Part shown: positions 34,168-46,110 of the stretch, one piece after another
Layout of the letters: each line of letters opens with the position of its first letter
Numbering within the stretch: the stretch's first letter is position 1
Assembly: GCF_024166365.1 (NCBI RefSeq)
Contig: NC_064827.1
Location: forward strand, 46,714,635-46,778,634
Length of the DNA stretch: 64,000 nucleotides
Direction: 5' to 3'
Origin: Elephas maximus indicus
Lineage: Eukaryota; Chordata; Mammalia; Proboscidea; Elephantidae
Position numbers and translations under genes: made by a program
The notes under the pieces: generated by a model
What the model was told of the DNA's origin: nothing
The model's input: only the letters and a program-made list of their open reading frames with translations
Databases searched by the model: none

Positions 34168-34360
34168 AGAAGGCCTGGTGGCACAGTGGTTAGGCACTTG
34201 ACTGCTGACTGAAAGGTCTGCAGTTCGAACCCACCAGCCACAGTCTCTTTTCATAAAGATCACAGCCTTGGAAACCCTATGGGGTGGTTCTCCTCTTTCC
34301 TATAGGGTCATTATGAATCAGAATCAATTTTATGGCATCAGGTTTGGTTTTGGGTCCTGG
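34168..34360 (+). mobile_element. Afrotherian SINE, variant with extra middle
   Basis: Forward copy with head ggcctggtggcacagtggtt and an inserted middle (ctcttttcataaagatcaca) between the tRNA part and the common body. The same middle is seen at 20768-20966. Confidence 0.88.
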
Positions 34361-34655
34361 TTTTAGCACTGGGAGTCCTGTGCCCTGGAAGCTCCTCAGG
34401 CTTGGCACGCCAGAACGACTGGTCACCCTGCAAGCAGAGCCTAGACAGCCTCCTGTCCTCACAGCCTCCATTACCTGAGGGCTTAAGCTGTATTTGTTGA
34501 AAGAAAACTGCTAATCTTATGCCTCAGGTTTTAGGCAGAGTCCAAGTTGCTGAAAGTTCTCAAATGTAAACAAACAGCTTTTTTTTTGGGGGGGGGGCAG
34601 TCCCAGGCATGGCAGTGGAAGATAACTTGATGTCTCTCCAGAGGACAAGAAGCCT
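34361..34655. other. Intergenic unique sequence
   Basis: Nothing is recognised apart from a T8/G9 run at 34579-34597. Confidence 0.4.
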
Positions 34656-35065
34656 TGAAGATGTACTCAGCCTTTGATCCAGCAGTGCCACCTCTATTAC
34701 AAATTTCTCGTTAAGAAAAAACCAAAAATACGAATAAAGATTTCTGTACAAAGACATTCCCTGCAGTTTTGGGAAAAAAAGTTAAGGTAGAATATCGCTA
34801 TGAAAAAAAAAAAAAAGATATATTCGGAGATTTAGTGAGATGAAAGAATAGCACAGGACCTTATGTGAAAGGAAAAACGGAAGGTGTAAAACTATACAAA
34901 CACAGTATGGGCCCAGTTTTTAAAATAGTAGTATGTATGCCCAGGGAAAAACACGGAGGAAATGCTTTACAATGTTAACAGCGCTTTTCTTTGAGTTTAG
35001 GGTGGCTTTTACTTTCTTTCGTATATTTTCCTGTAATGCACATTTATCGCAGTAAGCTCATACAA
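34656..35065 (+). mobile_element. L1M-type LINE 3' region
   Basis: The layout, with tttgatccagcagtgccacc near the start and tatattttcctgtaatgcac near the end, is that of an old L1M 3' region in sense. It contains an A13 run at about 34803-34815. No ORF is present. Confidence 0.6.
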
Positions 35066-35550
35066 ATTCTATCATCAGAAAGTCAATAACTGAAAAAATA
35101 CTGTGTACAATTGATCTGCAGTGAGCGGCTGTAATTCAGCCTGGCCTTCCCTCTCAGGAAGCAGGAATGAGCGAGGCTTGGGAGTAGAATGCGTCAGGGT
35201 TGCTCCCAGCTCTTGCTCATGTTTCCTCTGCCTGGGATGTCCGACTGTCTACATGAGGCCCGGCTCAGATATCACTTGCCCTGTCTTTTCCTCGCTTGTT
35301 TGCACATCTGCTAGCGCAGTTTGCGCATCTGCTAGCGCACCCATCGTCCACCACTCTGCACTGCCCGCCATTTATCTGTTTCCAGGCCTGCCTTTTCCTT
35401 CTCTGGGCCTCAGTTTCTGTAACAAGGCCTGGTGATGCAAAAGCTGTTTTCCTTTCCCAGGGACTGGCTGAAATGCCAAAGGAAGCCACATGAGGGCGCC
35501 AGAGCCACACTGGTGATTTCTTGCCACCTGGACAGACCACGGCCCCTTAA
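35066..35550. other. Intergenic sequence with a 21-bp tandem duplication
   Basis: gtttgcacatctgctagcgc is duplicated with one change at 35299-35340. Otherwise the stretch is unique. Confidence 0.5.
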
Positions 35551-35551
35551 A

Positions 35552-35730
35552 CCAAAAAAAAAAAAAAAAACCAAACCCACTGCTTGCCGTTGAGATTCGG
35601 ACTCACAGCGACCCTACAGGACAGAGTAGAACCGCCCCCATAGAGTTTCCAAGGAGCACCTGGCGGATTTGAACTGCTGAGCCTTTGGTTAGCAGCTGTA
35701 GCAGTTAACTACTACGCCATCAGGGTTTCC
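35552..35730 (-). mobile_element. Afrotherian SINE with target duplication
   Basis: Reverse copy with a 17-A tail at the left. The direct repeat ggcccctta lies on both sides (about 35541 and 35734). Confidence 0.93.
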
Positions 35731-36985
35731 CAAGGCCCCTTATCTCCCCAAACCGGAGATTACACTGGCACTGCAGACCTGGGATGCCTCCCCTCAAGAG
35801 GGAGCCGGCCAGAAGGAATTGGCTTATAAACCCTGGAGAAGAAACCTCCTATCCCCAGTTTTTCCAGAGCCATGTTGGCCAAGGCTGGCCACCCTCAAGC
35901 ACCCTGAGGCACGTGGAGGCGGACTTGCTGTGTGGCCTGAGCAAGCCACTGTCCCTCCCTGGGCCTGTTTCCAGCCTACTCTGGTGGGTCTCTGTGCCAA
36001 GATGAAGTGGGGGCAGGCAGGCATCCTGGCAGTCTGCCGTTTCCTGTAGTCTCTGGTTGAGGAAGATGTTTTCTGTGCTCAGCTTCCCCCTCCTCTTTGT
36101 CACCATTGCTTTTCAATCTGTTTGATACTCAATGTTTGTTAAATTGAACTTAAATGGGAATAAAAACTCTCCACAGCAGAAAGCAGGAGCTTAGAGGTGA
36201 CCATCAGAAACCATTCCTCCTTCCCCTCCAGGAATTCCTGGCCACAAAGCACTGGCGCTGCCCTTCGCGCGGAATCCTGGTTGGGCCCAGGAGCATTTCT
36301 GGACGTGAGAACCATGTGCCAGAGCTTTGTCCGCCCTTGGACACAGGCATCCCATGGGCAAGGGCAGGCCACAGAGCAGCTGCTGTCTGCGTGAGCCCCC
36401 AGAGCTGCTTAGAGGGGACTGGAGTCAGAGGTGTGGATTCTGGTCAAAGAATGCAGGCAGGGAAGGAGAGAATGGAAGCCTGAGTCCTGAGGAGAGTGGA
36501 GGAGGTAGGGGGCTGGTGGGGAGAGGCAGGAGAGGTAGCGAGTCTATCCAGGGCACAGACCGAGGTTGCTTTCAGCTGTCTCGTGTTTACACCCCGGTGA
36601 CAGGGTTGCCATGGGCAGGGCCCGAGACCAGAGGCAGGATACCCCATCCCACTCCAGAGGAGGCTTCCTGACTTGCTGGGGCACCCTCTGCTCCCTCAGG
36701 CGCTGACGTGTGTGAAGGAAGGGCTTGGCCTGCAGGCCTTCAGGAACTCTCCCTGCCTCGGGCTCTGCACTCAGACCTGAGTGTTCTCGATGATGGTGTT
36801 AGGGCAAACAATGGGAGATTGTGAGCTAAAGTCAGTGCCCTCCAGAAAGTAGGAGGCCAGTCTTCAGAAAGACCAAAAACTACTTCCTGGACTTGAGAAC
36901 ACCCCTTCCCTTGCCCTGCCCTCTGTTCTTTTGCCTCCACAAGAGTGAAGCCCTTGGAGACGCAGCAGCCTTGCCATCTCCTCTC
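35731..36985. other. Intergenic sequence
   Basis: About 35895-36005 resembles MIR forward. Several overlapping short ORFs on both strands (for example 36154-36671) look random. No exon is recognised. Confidence 0.45.
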
Positions 36986-36989
36986 CTGG

Positions 36990-37318
36990 CAGACTATGCC
37001 TCACTAGGCCTGTTAGCTCCCCTGATGACCCTACCAGTGTTACCTCTGTCTGGAACGCCTGTCCCTCCCTACTCCCTGGTGAACTCCTACTCATCCTCCA
37101 AAGGCCAACTTCTGAAAGGAGAGATCCAGTGCCCCCTAATCTGGGCTCCCACAGTACCGCAGACCCATCTCTACTATAAAAGCATGTATAATTGCGTGTT
37201 TGTTTCCCCCCCCCCAGACTGGAAACTTCTTTAAGGCAGGAGGTGAGTCCTATTTACCTCTGTATCCGCCAAGTCTGAGGACCAGTAGGCACTCAATGAA
37301 TGTTTGCTGAACAAATAA
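36990..37318 (+). mobile_element. L2 LINE 3' end
   Basis: The L2 order is clear: aactcctactcatcctccaa, then gactggaaacttctttaagg, then ggcactcaatgaatgtttgc. Confidence 0.8.
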
Positions 37319-40300
37319 TTTGTTTCCATTTTAATGAGCTCATTAGGGCTCAAACTCCTTTGTAATTAGGAAGCAGGAAAGTTCCTTTTTTTTCCTGTAA
37401 CAATCCACCTCTGGGGGATGATGTCAGAATCTTAGCCTTTACAAAGCAGAAGGCAATCAAACTAGATTCCTGGGGCACATTGTTGCGTTTTTAAGAAATA
37501 AAACATGCATGCTCAGTGGGGTGTATTTAAACAAACCTGTATATTAAATGCTTCACATTAAATATACATCATTGTACAGTTTATCACACAGAATGAGAAC
37601 TTACATTTCTGTGGCTGGTACCAGGCTCCTGGCAGTGATACAGCCTTGAGGAACAGGGGGAAGGGTGGTGCCTGTGTGTGTGTCTCTGGGTTCTGGAAGG
37701 TGCCCCTACATCTAAGGTGTGGACTGTACTGCCCCCCTCCGGAAAACTTGCCCCATTTAGTCTTTGCTGGTAACCGCTTCTGGAAGTGTGAAGAGGCCGA
37801 TGTGGTGAGCTGGCCAGTGCTCGATTTTGCCAGGCCTTTTGTGGGCACCCAGGGCCAAATCCAGATGCCAGTCTGACCTGTCTGCAGTGCTCTTGCACAT
37901 ACTGTCCCCAGGGTCTAGGTGGCTGTCAGTCCTCGCTAGGCCCTTAGGCCAACATGATATCAGCCACTTCTCAGAGCCGGGCAGAACCTGGGGCTCAAAG
38001 CCATAGGGAACGTCTGAGCCCCGCAACTACAGAGGGCTCTGCCTTTTGACACGGAGGCTTTGCTGGAGGCTGGATCAGGGTTCCCCTTCGGATCAACCCC
38101 CTGGCCATAAGGGGGCACCAGCCCAGAGCCACCCTGGGAGGAAACACACAGCTCAGCTCTGATTAGCCCAGCCTTCCTGAAGACTAAGCCGTTGCCACAA
38201 CTTTCCTGTGCAGAGGCTGCCCTGTGATTCTCTCTCTCCAGGAGAGGATGTTACATTTGCCAGATTCTTCTGTGACCTCAGATACCCCATGGAACCTTGG
38301 CTTGAGAGGCAGGTGGGCCTTCGTTGCCCCACAAGGCCTCCTTTCTTTCTGTGGATGCCATCTTGTTTGGGGGGCTGCCAGAAGAGCCCTTGACTCCTCA
38401 GAGCTCAAGGACGGAGCCACTGAAGTGGTTGGTGTATTGTGGTCAATAATGAAGCTGGCAAGGAGGGAAAGAAAAAACAGGCCCGTGGCTCGGAGCAGCA
38501 AGGTCGGTTAGTGGCTGGTGGTTGTGTTCCAAGACAGAATGCTGAGGGCCAGATATTGTGTGGCAGTGAGCTTTTTCTTTTCCTCAAAGAAACCCAACTC
38601 ATTTTTCCCCCTTTAATTGGCAGCAGATAAAAAAAAAAAAAGAAAGCCAAAACAAAAACCAAACTAACGCCAGTAACCTGAATGTGAGTGTTTCTGAAAG
38701 GGAAAAGCTGTTTCAATTGTTAGATGTCCAAGAAAACATGAATACACGCTGACAGAGGAAACAGTCACAATTAGAGGAAGAAGAGGGAGAGGTTCATAAA
38801 ATTAAGGAAAAAAAATTCCTTTTAGCAGCTCTCATCCTGTAAGCTGGCTCCTCTGCCGGCTCCAAGGCCTAAGGGGAGCTGGAGGCGGGGCCTCAGGAAG
38901 ATGAAGGAAGGGGAGGCAGGGTGGCCCCAGGCTAGAGGGCAAAGCAGCCCAGTTTTTACTCAGACCACAGCCTGGAGCCTTTCTTGAAGAGAAATTTGCT
39001 ATGAAAATTGTCTAGAGAGGGACTCTGTGGCCTCAGGAAGTGTCCTGTGCAGGCCGAATCTGAGCTTGCTTGTCTGAGGGGAGGAGCTGGTGTGGTTACC
39101 CCTCCCCCCACACCTCTGGCCTCTAACGGGGCTTCCTTGGCATCCAGCCTCCTTTGGCACCTCTGTTCTCACGAAGTGCCAACTCCTCATTTATTTTCAC
39201 GTTCACAAAAAGCAAAGTCGGAATCACTCCAGGTACGCCTGCCTTGAAGGATGCATTGGAAAATGCTAAACAGGCAAAGGATCAGGATTGGCTTCTTTGG
39301 AGGCTGACGCAGCCAGAGCCAAGGTGGCAGTCACGTCAGCCCAGGGAGGTTGGCTTGCCTTACAGGTGGGAGGGGGTGGGGGCCCGCTGGACCGATCAGC
39401 AAGGACCCGGGAGGATAACCAGCCTAAGCAGGAGAGACAATCACCAAGGAAACGGCATTGATGGCTTTGACCACAAACTGCTGAAATTCGTGGCAGCTGC
39501 CTAAAGTGCAGTGTCTAGTCCTGCCCCGCACCAACTTGACAGGTGACCTTGGCATGACCTTGTCCCTCTTTGGGCCTTTGTCTCTTCAACTGAACAATTA
39601 GACTTACCTCCCTGTAAGGCCCTGGCAATGCTGATGTTCTAGACCTCTGGTGTTCAGACTCAGCCCCGTGCACCATTCCCACATGTGCTGGGGACGCTAT
39701 CCCCCAGACTTCCAGTCCATTCAGACCAGCTGGGCAGGCAGGATGCTGTGTGCTTGGCCAAGGCTCCGGATCCCTTTCACACCATTCAGTAGGTGGAAGC
39801 CATACCTTTCCTGCCGCTGGCTGTGATTCTTCTATTTTTTCAATCCCCATCTAACTGCAGTGTGGCAGGTGGGTGCGTAAGGAAGGGGAACTGAGTAACA
39901 GGCAACTTCACAACCTTTTTAGGATCTGCCTGTGTGGGAAGAATCTCTGCTCCTTGGAGGATGGGGACAAGACAGGGGTGGTGTGTGTGCACACACGCAT
40001 CAGTGACTGACAGGGCTCCATGTCCCGAGAGAGCAGGATTCTGCCGTCCTCCAGGAGCAGGGTAACAGGGAGGACATGCAGAGCCAACTAAAGACCATGG
40101 AGCCTGTCTGAGCTCCAAAGCCTGCTTTGCTGCTTCTGGGCTGGGTGACCTCAGGCATGCCACTTTCCCCCCTCTGAGTTTTCCTTTCCCCACATGCCTC
40201 ATGGTGGGAACTGACCAATGAGTGGGAGGAAAGCCCTTTGTATACTGCTGGGTGCTGTGCACTGTAGGTTATTAACACAGACCGGGGGCGGGGACGGGGG

Positions 40301-40640
40301 GAAGGCCTGATTGTTCCATACAGGGCAGCTTCTGACTGTATCTGCTGCTGGAGCCTGAATGCAGGGCTGCCTGACCTTCCTGCAGGTTGATTCTCTGGGC
40401 AGACAAGCCCTCTGGCCAGTGCTCCTCCCATTCTGTGCCCCCACTGCCTCCACCCTGTTCACAAGGTAGACCCACTCTGGTGCCCAAAACCTGCAGGGGG
40501 CCTGAGATAGGGGACAAGCTCCCCACCCCCAGTGTTATATTACACAGGCCAGAGAAGACACCCTGCGCTGGGACTGAAAACAGCAGGGAGGCGCTGCCCC
40601 CTCAGAGACCCTCTGTTGTGTATATATATATATTAAAAAA
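37319..40640. other. Intergenic sequence between SHB and SLC25A51
   Basis: Unique, with MIR-like pieces at about 39505-39640 and 40080-40190 (both forward). 37490-37600 is an AT-rich patch that could hold an alternative distal SHB poly(A) region, as could the TTTATT at about 39191. ORFs such as 39840-40431 are random-looking. Confidence 0.45.
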
Positions 40641-40649
40641 AAGGGATAA

Positions 40650-41293
40650 GCATATATATTAAACGACTATTTTATTTACACACCCTATTCATAAATAATT
40701 GAATCCTCTTTTTGACTGCACAATGATTCCTTGAAGATCTCCTACCGATTACATTAAGTGACTACAAGTAGATTAGTGGGTTTACCCACGTCTGTGTGTG
40801 ACCATGTGTTCTCACTTATGTGCTCACACGTGCACGCACACACACATCCCAGAGCGGGGAGGTACCCAGGCCTGCTGACCCTGGGCCGAGCTCCCAGGCT
40901 CAAAGCACCAGCACTTGGCTCAGGGCGCCTTGGGGCCCTGGTGGGAAACTCTGCCCCACACACAGGTGTGATTTCGTGACAGCTGGAGAACAAAGAGACG
41001 CAACCCAGGGAGCTCCGCCCTCGGAGCTGCCCTGCCTTTGTTCATCCTGGAAGGCATCTCTTTGGATTTGCAAATATTTTAATTCACAGAAACTCAAGGA
41101 AGGGTGGGGTGGGTGCTGGGGTGGCATGTTCACCGTCCTTCACCAGCCCCCACAAGTGGCAACAGCATTCTAGAGACATGCAGTGGTGTGCTAGTACCAT
41201 ACACATGACACAGACTGGACACACTGGCCACAGGGCCGGGATGATGGCAGGGACCGCCGGTCCTCCAGGTCAGAGCAGGAAGGGCTGGCCTGC
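40650..41293 (-). other. SHB: Putative SHB 3' UTR
   Basis: Downstream of the SHB stop codon, on the minus strand, the first AATAAA lies at 40676-40671 (TTTATT on plus). This gives a 3' UTR of about 0.64 kb with no SINE. Cleavage a little below 40660 is inferred; longer forms cannot be excluded. Confidence 0.5.
40671..40676 (-). terminator. Candidate SHB poly(A) signal AATAAA
   Basis: Canonical hexamer on the minus strand, 0.62 kb past the stop, followed downstream by T/A-rich sequence. Confidence 0.45.
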
Positions 41294-41477
41294 TCACAGG
41301 GTCCGCACGGCCACAGGGTAGAGCAGGGACAGATGCTCAGCCCCTTTGATGGGCAGCTTCCGGGTGGTGTAGTAGTGGATGACTTCTGGGACACTGTCGA
41401 ACGGGGGGCTATTCTGACCCAGAACGTACTTCTCTTTGGTTTTGGCCAGTTTCATGTGCATAAAACCCTGGTTGCTC
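41294..41477 (-). CDS. SHB: SHB terminal coding exon (C-terminal half of SH2 domain)
   Basis: On the minus strand, an acceptor (ttgttcacag) ends at 41478, and the exon supplies one base of a split codon plus 60 codons and TGA (41296-41294). The peptide opens SNQGFMHMKL, contains EKYVLGQNSPPFDSVPEVI and HYYTTRKLPIKG, and ends LLYPVAVRTL, essentially the human SHB C-terminus as I recall it. SHB is a cytoplasmic adaptor whose SH2 domain binds phosphotyrosines on receptors such as PDGFR, FGFR1 and VEGFR2. This exon forms the second half of that domain, with the hydrophobic pocket. The part with the phosphate-binding arginine is on an upstream exon outside the window. Because the exon opens on an acceptor and not an ATG, it is not visible as a free-standing ORF in this frame. 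Confidence 0.95.
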
Positions 41478-43080
41478 CTGTGAACAAAACACAGAGGTCA
41501 TTAAGATGTACAGGATGGCAGAGGCCAAGGGTGCCACGTTGTGGAGGATGAGTACAGGGGGTGGGCCAGTGGAGGGGCAGGGGAGCACCGTCTTGGAGAT
41601 CCACCCAACTTGGCTTTGAACAAGGCTATACTGTGCTCACACTCATCCCCCTGGAGGACGGCCTCTTGGGCACTGGGGCAGAGGCCAAATTCCCACTAGT
41701 ACGCAAAGATTCCGCAGCTGTGAGTGCTTGCAACAGAAGAGATGCCTAGCCAAGGAGCAGCCGGAGTGGCACCTCCAAGCCAGGACCAAGGTCCAGGGCC
41801 ACCCAAGGGCACATTCCAGTATTGATCAGGATCCAACACCAACCTCAATAGTTGGAGGCAGGTCTTCTGACACAGAGGAGCCGCTGGGGCTTCCTCAGGG
41901 GAAAAAAAAACCCAGTTCTTCCTACTCCTGGTGCTGACACCTGCTGAACCCTTGCCTGGCAGGTGCAAATCATGTATGTTCCATGACACTGTGACAGATG
42001 GGCACAGCAGGGTCATCACCCCCAGTCTGCAGGTGAGTAAACTCTATGCAAGGGATGGTGGGTGAGCTGTCCTCCAAAAACTGATGCATCTCTTTCATAG
42101 TATAGAACTGTCACAGGAAGGGGCTACCTACCCTGGGACTACATTTCCCAGCCTCGCTTGCAGCCATTGTAGCCATGTGACTAGTTTTGACCAACAGGAT
42201 GTGGGCAGACTGTGTGTACTTCCCCCAGCTCTGCTCCAAGCAGGCTCTTTGCCCTCTGTGCTTCCTCTCTGCTCAGTGAACTCACCTCAGTGTTTCCTCT
42301 GCCAGGAAGTCTTCCAGGACTCCCACGGCAGAGCTCCTTCCTTCCTGACTACACAGAGAGCACTCATGCCTCCATCAGCACTCACCTTCTGAATTGTAAT
42401 TATTTGTCCATCTTCCAGTTCCCCTGAATGCTCCACAGGACTGACTCTGGTCTCTGTACCCACCATGCCCAGCTTTGGACTTGGCTGGGAAGAAGCATTT
42501 GCAGGAGGAAGGGCTGACGGTGTGCCCATGGCCCTTGTAGCCCACCCTGCACCCGCATGCTGGGTGGGACGCAGCTCACTGATGGCAGGGGCTGCACTCC
42601 TCCTGCCAGCCAGCATCCACCAGCCCCAGTGGACCTCTCCCTCCTCAAGCCAAGGCTCCAGCCACATCAGGTCACTCACTGCTCCACCAACCTGCCTTTA
42701 CCCAGGCTGCTCTGTCCCTGCCTGCTCGGCTCCAAGCTTGGCCTCTGATGAGCCTTTTACTGCTATTATGATGATTTTGCGGCCACACCTGTGAATGCTT
42801 CACAGTTTCTAAAGCACAGTCCAGTCTATTGAGTGCTGATCACTTAGTGAGAAAGCTGGGGCTTCCAAGCCCTGCCACCTTCTCTAGTGTCTGACCCTGG
42901 GCTTCCAGGAGGCCAAGATCACCTCTTGCCTGCCGCCTCCCCCCCACCAAGGACAAGGCTGAGAGTACCGTGTGGACACATGGGAGCTGCAGCCTTTCTG
43001 AGCCTGAGCTCTTCTTCCCACCTCTGCTGCTCCTGCTTGAACACGTCACTTCCATTCGGGCCTGGGTGCCCAAGCCCCCC
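41478..43080 (-). other. SHB intron, proximal part
   Basis: GC-rich intron. 42120-42420 contains a weakly recognised old repeat (ctgggactacatttcccagc). The many ORFs on both strands at 42212-42794 overlap and have no domain. Confidence 0.5.
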
Positions 43081-43084
43081 AGTG

Positions 43085-43420
43085 CCCGCTCTGTTAATAC
43101 ATTAATTTGGGCTCCAGGACCATTTTCAAATGGGCAGAACAAATGCTTATTGAAGTGCAGGCACTGAGCAATACATCTGCTCATAATAATGTATTTAGAG
43201 ATGTCACCCTTGGCTTAAAGGAAATCGTTTGGAGAGCAATTATGTTTCAAGAGAGAATAATTCCTGTAAAGAATAGAAATTTAAATCAAGATTTTTTAAG
43301 GCTGGCAATGTTCTAATTACAGAGCCTGTGGCAAGCTCTGCTCCTCAGTGAAGGGTCATTTCATCAGAGAATTACCTCGACGCCTCTGAGAAGGAGGAGG
43401 CGCGCTTGCTTAGGCCACTA
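43085..43420. promoter_or_regulatory. AT-rich island in SHB intron, candidate enhancer A
   Basis: An abrupt AT-rich, repeat-free stretch in GC-rich surroundings, with homeodomain-type cores (TAATTA at 43314-43319, attaattt near 43101). Regulatory function is inferred from composition only. Confidence 0.3.
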
Positions 43421-43544
43421 GAAAGAAAACGGTGTGTGCGTTAAATGAAAAATTTAAAACCCCATTGAGTAAACATGTACCTACCCACCCTGGGGAGATC
43501 ACAAGTCTGCATCGACTTGGAGGGGACTCTCTAATGGCTTAAAT

Positions 43545-43722
43545 GAAGCACTGGCAACCCCATGTGTGTCAGAGTGGAACTGTGCTCCATAGGGTTTTCA
43601 GTGGCTGATTTTTCAGAAGTAGATTGACAGGCCTTTCTTCCAAGGTGCCTCTGGGTGTGCTTGAACCCCCAACCTTTCAGCTAGCAGCAGCACTCATACC
43701 GTTTGCACCACCCATAGACTCC
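43545..43722 (-). mobile_element. Afrotherian SINE, long variant
   Basis: Reverse copy with the ccatgtgtgtcagagtggaa and gacaggcctttcttccaagg segments. It is the only lineage-specific SINE between 35.7 and 57.6 kb. Confidence 0.88.
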
Positions 43723-45690
43723 AAGAAAACAGTAGGAAGAGTTAAAAGCTCTGCTCTGGGAGGCCCCAGTGCTCGGTATAGCTGGACAGGGGCATGTAAG
43801 GAAGAGAGGACTCACTACAGAGTGGAGCTGCAGGTGTGAGTCACAGCTCAGGCAGCCAGGGCCATGTGACCCTGGCCAAGTCACTCTTCTCTGTGTGAGT
43901 CCAGCTTCACGATTCTTACTAGTCTGTGACTGGGGGTGATGTGCAGTGGGGGGTGCCATTTATTTTATAAGGAGGTTAAGGAAAGTAACTCACACAAGTT
44001 AAGGTGAGATTTTCACACTGGTTCTTTTTAAAACACCCAGCAAGAGAAGTGGGCAGTGACGGTGGCAACAGCTTAGAGCCAGAGGCGGAAGCAACGGTCC
44101 TCTGTTTCCAGGCCGTGGGTGTGGAATGGCCCCCAGGGCTACACACCGACATCACTGTCTTGACAGGCATGGGTGAGGTGGGCAGCTGCCAGGCTGAGAA
44201 GAGCCGCACACCTTCCTGAAGTCACTCCTGCCTCTCTGGTCGTGCTGTTTATGTTTATTCCTCCCATACACACCTGTTTAAGCTCCTCGACCAGGCTATG
44301 CCGAGGGGACAGGAAGGTAATGAAGCTCAGAGACCAAGACAAAGCTGGGACCATCCCTTCCTCCTGGGATCAAGCACTGGCACTCTGCTGTTCTCTGGAC
44401 CTTGGGTCTTCCTTGCCTCACTGGGCTTCTGCCCTTGCCCCCACTGCATTGTGGGCAGGTAACTGCATGGCGTCTGAGGTGCTGGGTCCCCTGGGATAAG
44501 CATACTCTGCTGCCTGGATGCAGCCTCATACCCTCCCCTCTGTTGCTGCCGACATCCCCAGTCCTGAGGCACTGGACACCAGTCTGTACCACCTTCAGGG
44601 CTAAGGTTTCCGGGCACTTCTTGTGAGCCAGGCTCTGGGCCCAGCACTCAGGCTCCAACATGGGAGGTGACCAGTTCAAGGTCACACAGCCATCAGTGGC
44701 CAGTGGGCCTTTCCCAGAGCTGGTGCTCCTAACCTTGGTGTGCTCCAGACCCAGGAAAGGGCCCTACTTAACCCTCCACAGCCCACATGAGGCCAAGCAA
44801 GGGGGCAGGCAAGAGCTGTCAGACCTTGAGCAAATGACTCCTGTCCCTGAGCCTCATCCCCACGGCACCCACTTTGCAGGGTGGAGGCAGATCAAGGAGA
44901 CTACAGAGGGGCTGTGAGCGAAAGGCCAAGAGTGGCTCACACAGAAGGAGCTTGGGGGTCAGGAATAGCAAGTCCCAATATATGGTGCCCCCAGGAGTCA
45001 CCAGCGATGGGTGCCAGGCGTGGGAACCCTATCACACAGGTCATGGGTCTGGAGAGGTGAGTAGGCTTTCTTTTCAAGACCTTTTGCTAATCCTTGACCA
45101 CACCACTGCAAAGGCGAGGTAAAAAGCTCTGTCAACACATACCCAAGAGACCAGTAGTAATAACATATCCTGATTGGCCACAAGGTCCCCCTGAGTGAGA
45201 TCCTACCTAGCAAAGGCTGAACATTTAAAAACGGCTGCCAGGGATGGCTTTAGTGACTCCCAACTCCACACAAAAAATGTCCAGCAGACGAAGGGGGAAA
45301 AGCTAAAATTTCTATGGAGACAGAGGGCCACATCGGATAACTTGCATCTAATATGCACAGCGATGTTACAGCTGCTCTGTACATAGCGTTTTTGGAACTA
45401 AAAGATGGAGACCACCTCCTCTAACCCCCCTGGGGTACCCTGGAGGAAACTGAGGCCAGAGGGAGGAACACCCTGGCCCAGGGCACACTGCAAGGTGGGC
45501 TTGCAGCTGCAGCCAGAGCCCAGGGCCCTGCATCCAGGGCCAGGTGGGTGGGCTCTGGGCTGTGCCTCCCCTCCACCTGGTGCTGCCAGCCAGCATCAGC
45601 ACCATCACTGCTTCTGGGAAAACCTCGGTCTCCAGGGAGCTCCAACAGGCTGCTGCCGACAGTGCATCAGCCCATCTCCTTTGATAGGAC
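43723..45690 (-). other. SHB intron with MIR relics
   Basis: MIR-like pieces at about 43805-43935 (forward), 44640-44720 (reverse) and 45400-45540 (reverse). No exon is detected. Confidence 0.45.
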
Positions 45691-46110
45691 ATCGTTCGAG
45701 AGCAAAGTCACAATTTGAGTGTCTCTAGCGGGTGACCTGTCTAATGAATCTCGTACAGCTGGCAGGGGCTGGGGCACTGTGGCTGTCACGGCATTCAGAT
45801 TACTCATCATCATCAGAAAAAGCACCTCCTCATCACCACGGTTATCAGACGTGCCTGGTGCGTAGGGCCTAATAACAGCCCCGCCTTGCCTCGTAATCGA
45901 GGCTTTAACAAAACATCACTCAGCCTGCAGCTGCTGTCCAGGAGGCTCGGTGTGGCATGTGGGGCCTCACCTCTCCCTTTTAGACCTAATTGCTTGATGC
46001 ATATTTCATGAAGAATCCAGGGTAATAGTTATGTTGAATCACTTCTTTTCGTGATGAAATAGCTTAAAAATACTTGCATATAATATTTATGTGGGAGAAG
46101 GCAAGGAAAC
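45690..46110. promoter_or_regulatory. Candidate enhancer B in SHB intron
   Basis: Repeat-free sequence with a catcatcatcag cluster at about 45806-45818, TAATTG at 45988-45993 and an octamer-like ATGCATAT at 45997-46004. It looks like conserved non-coding DNA, but conservation is not tested here. Confidence 0.3.
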
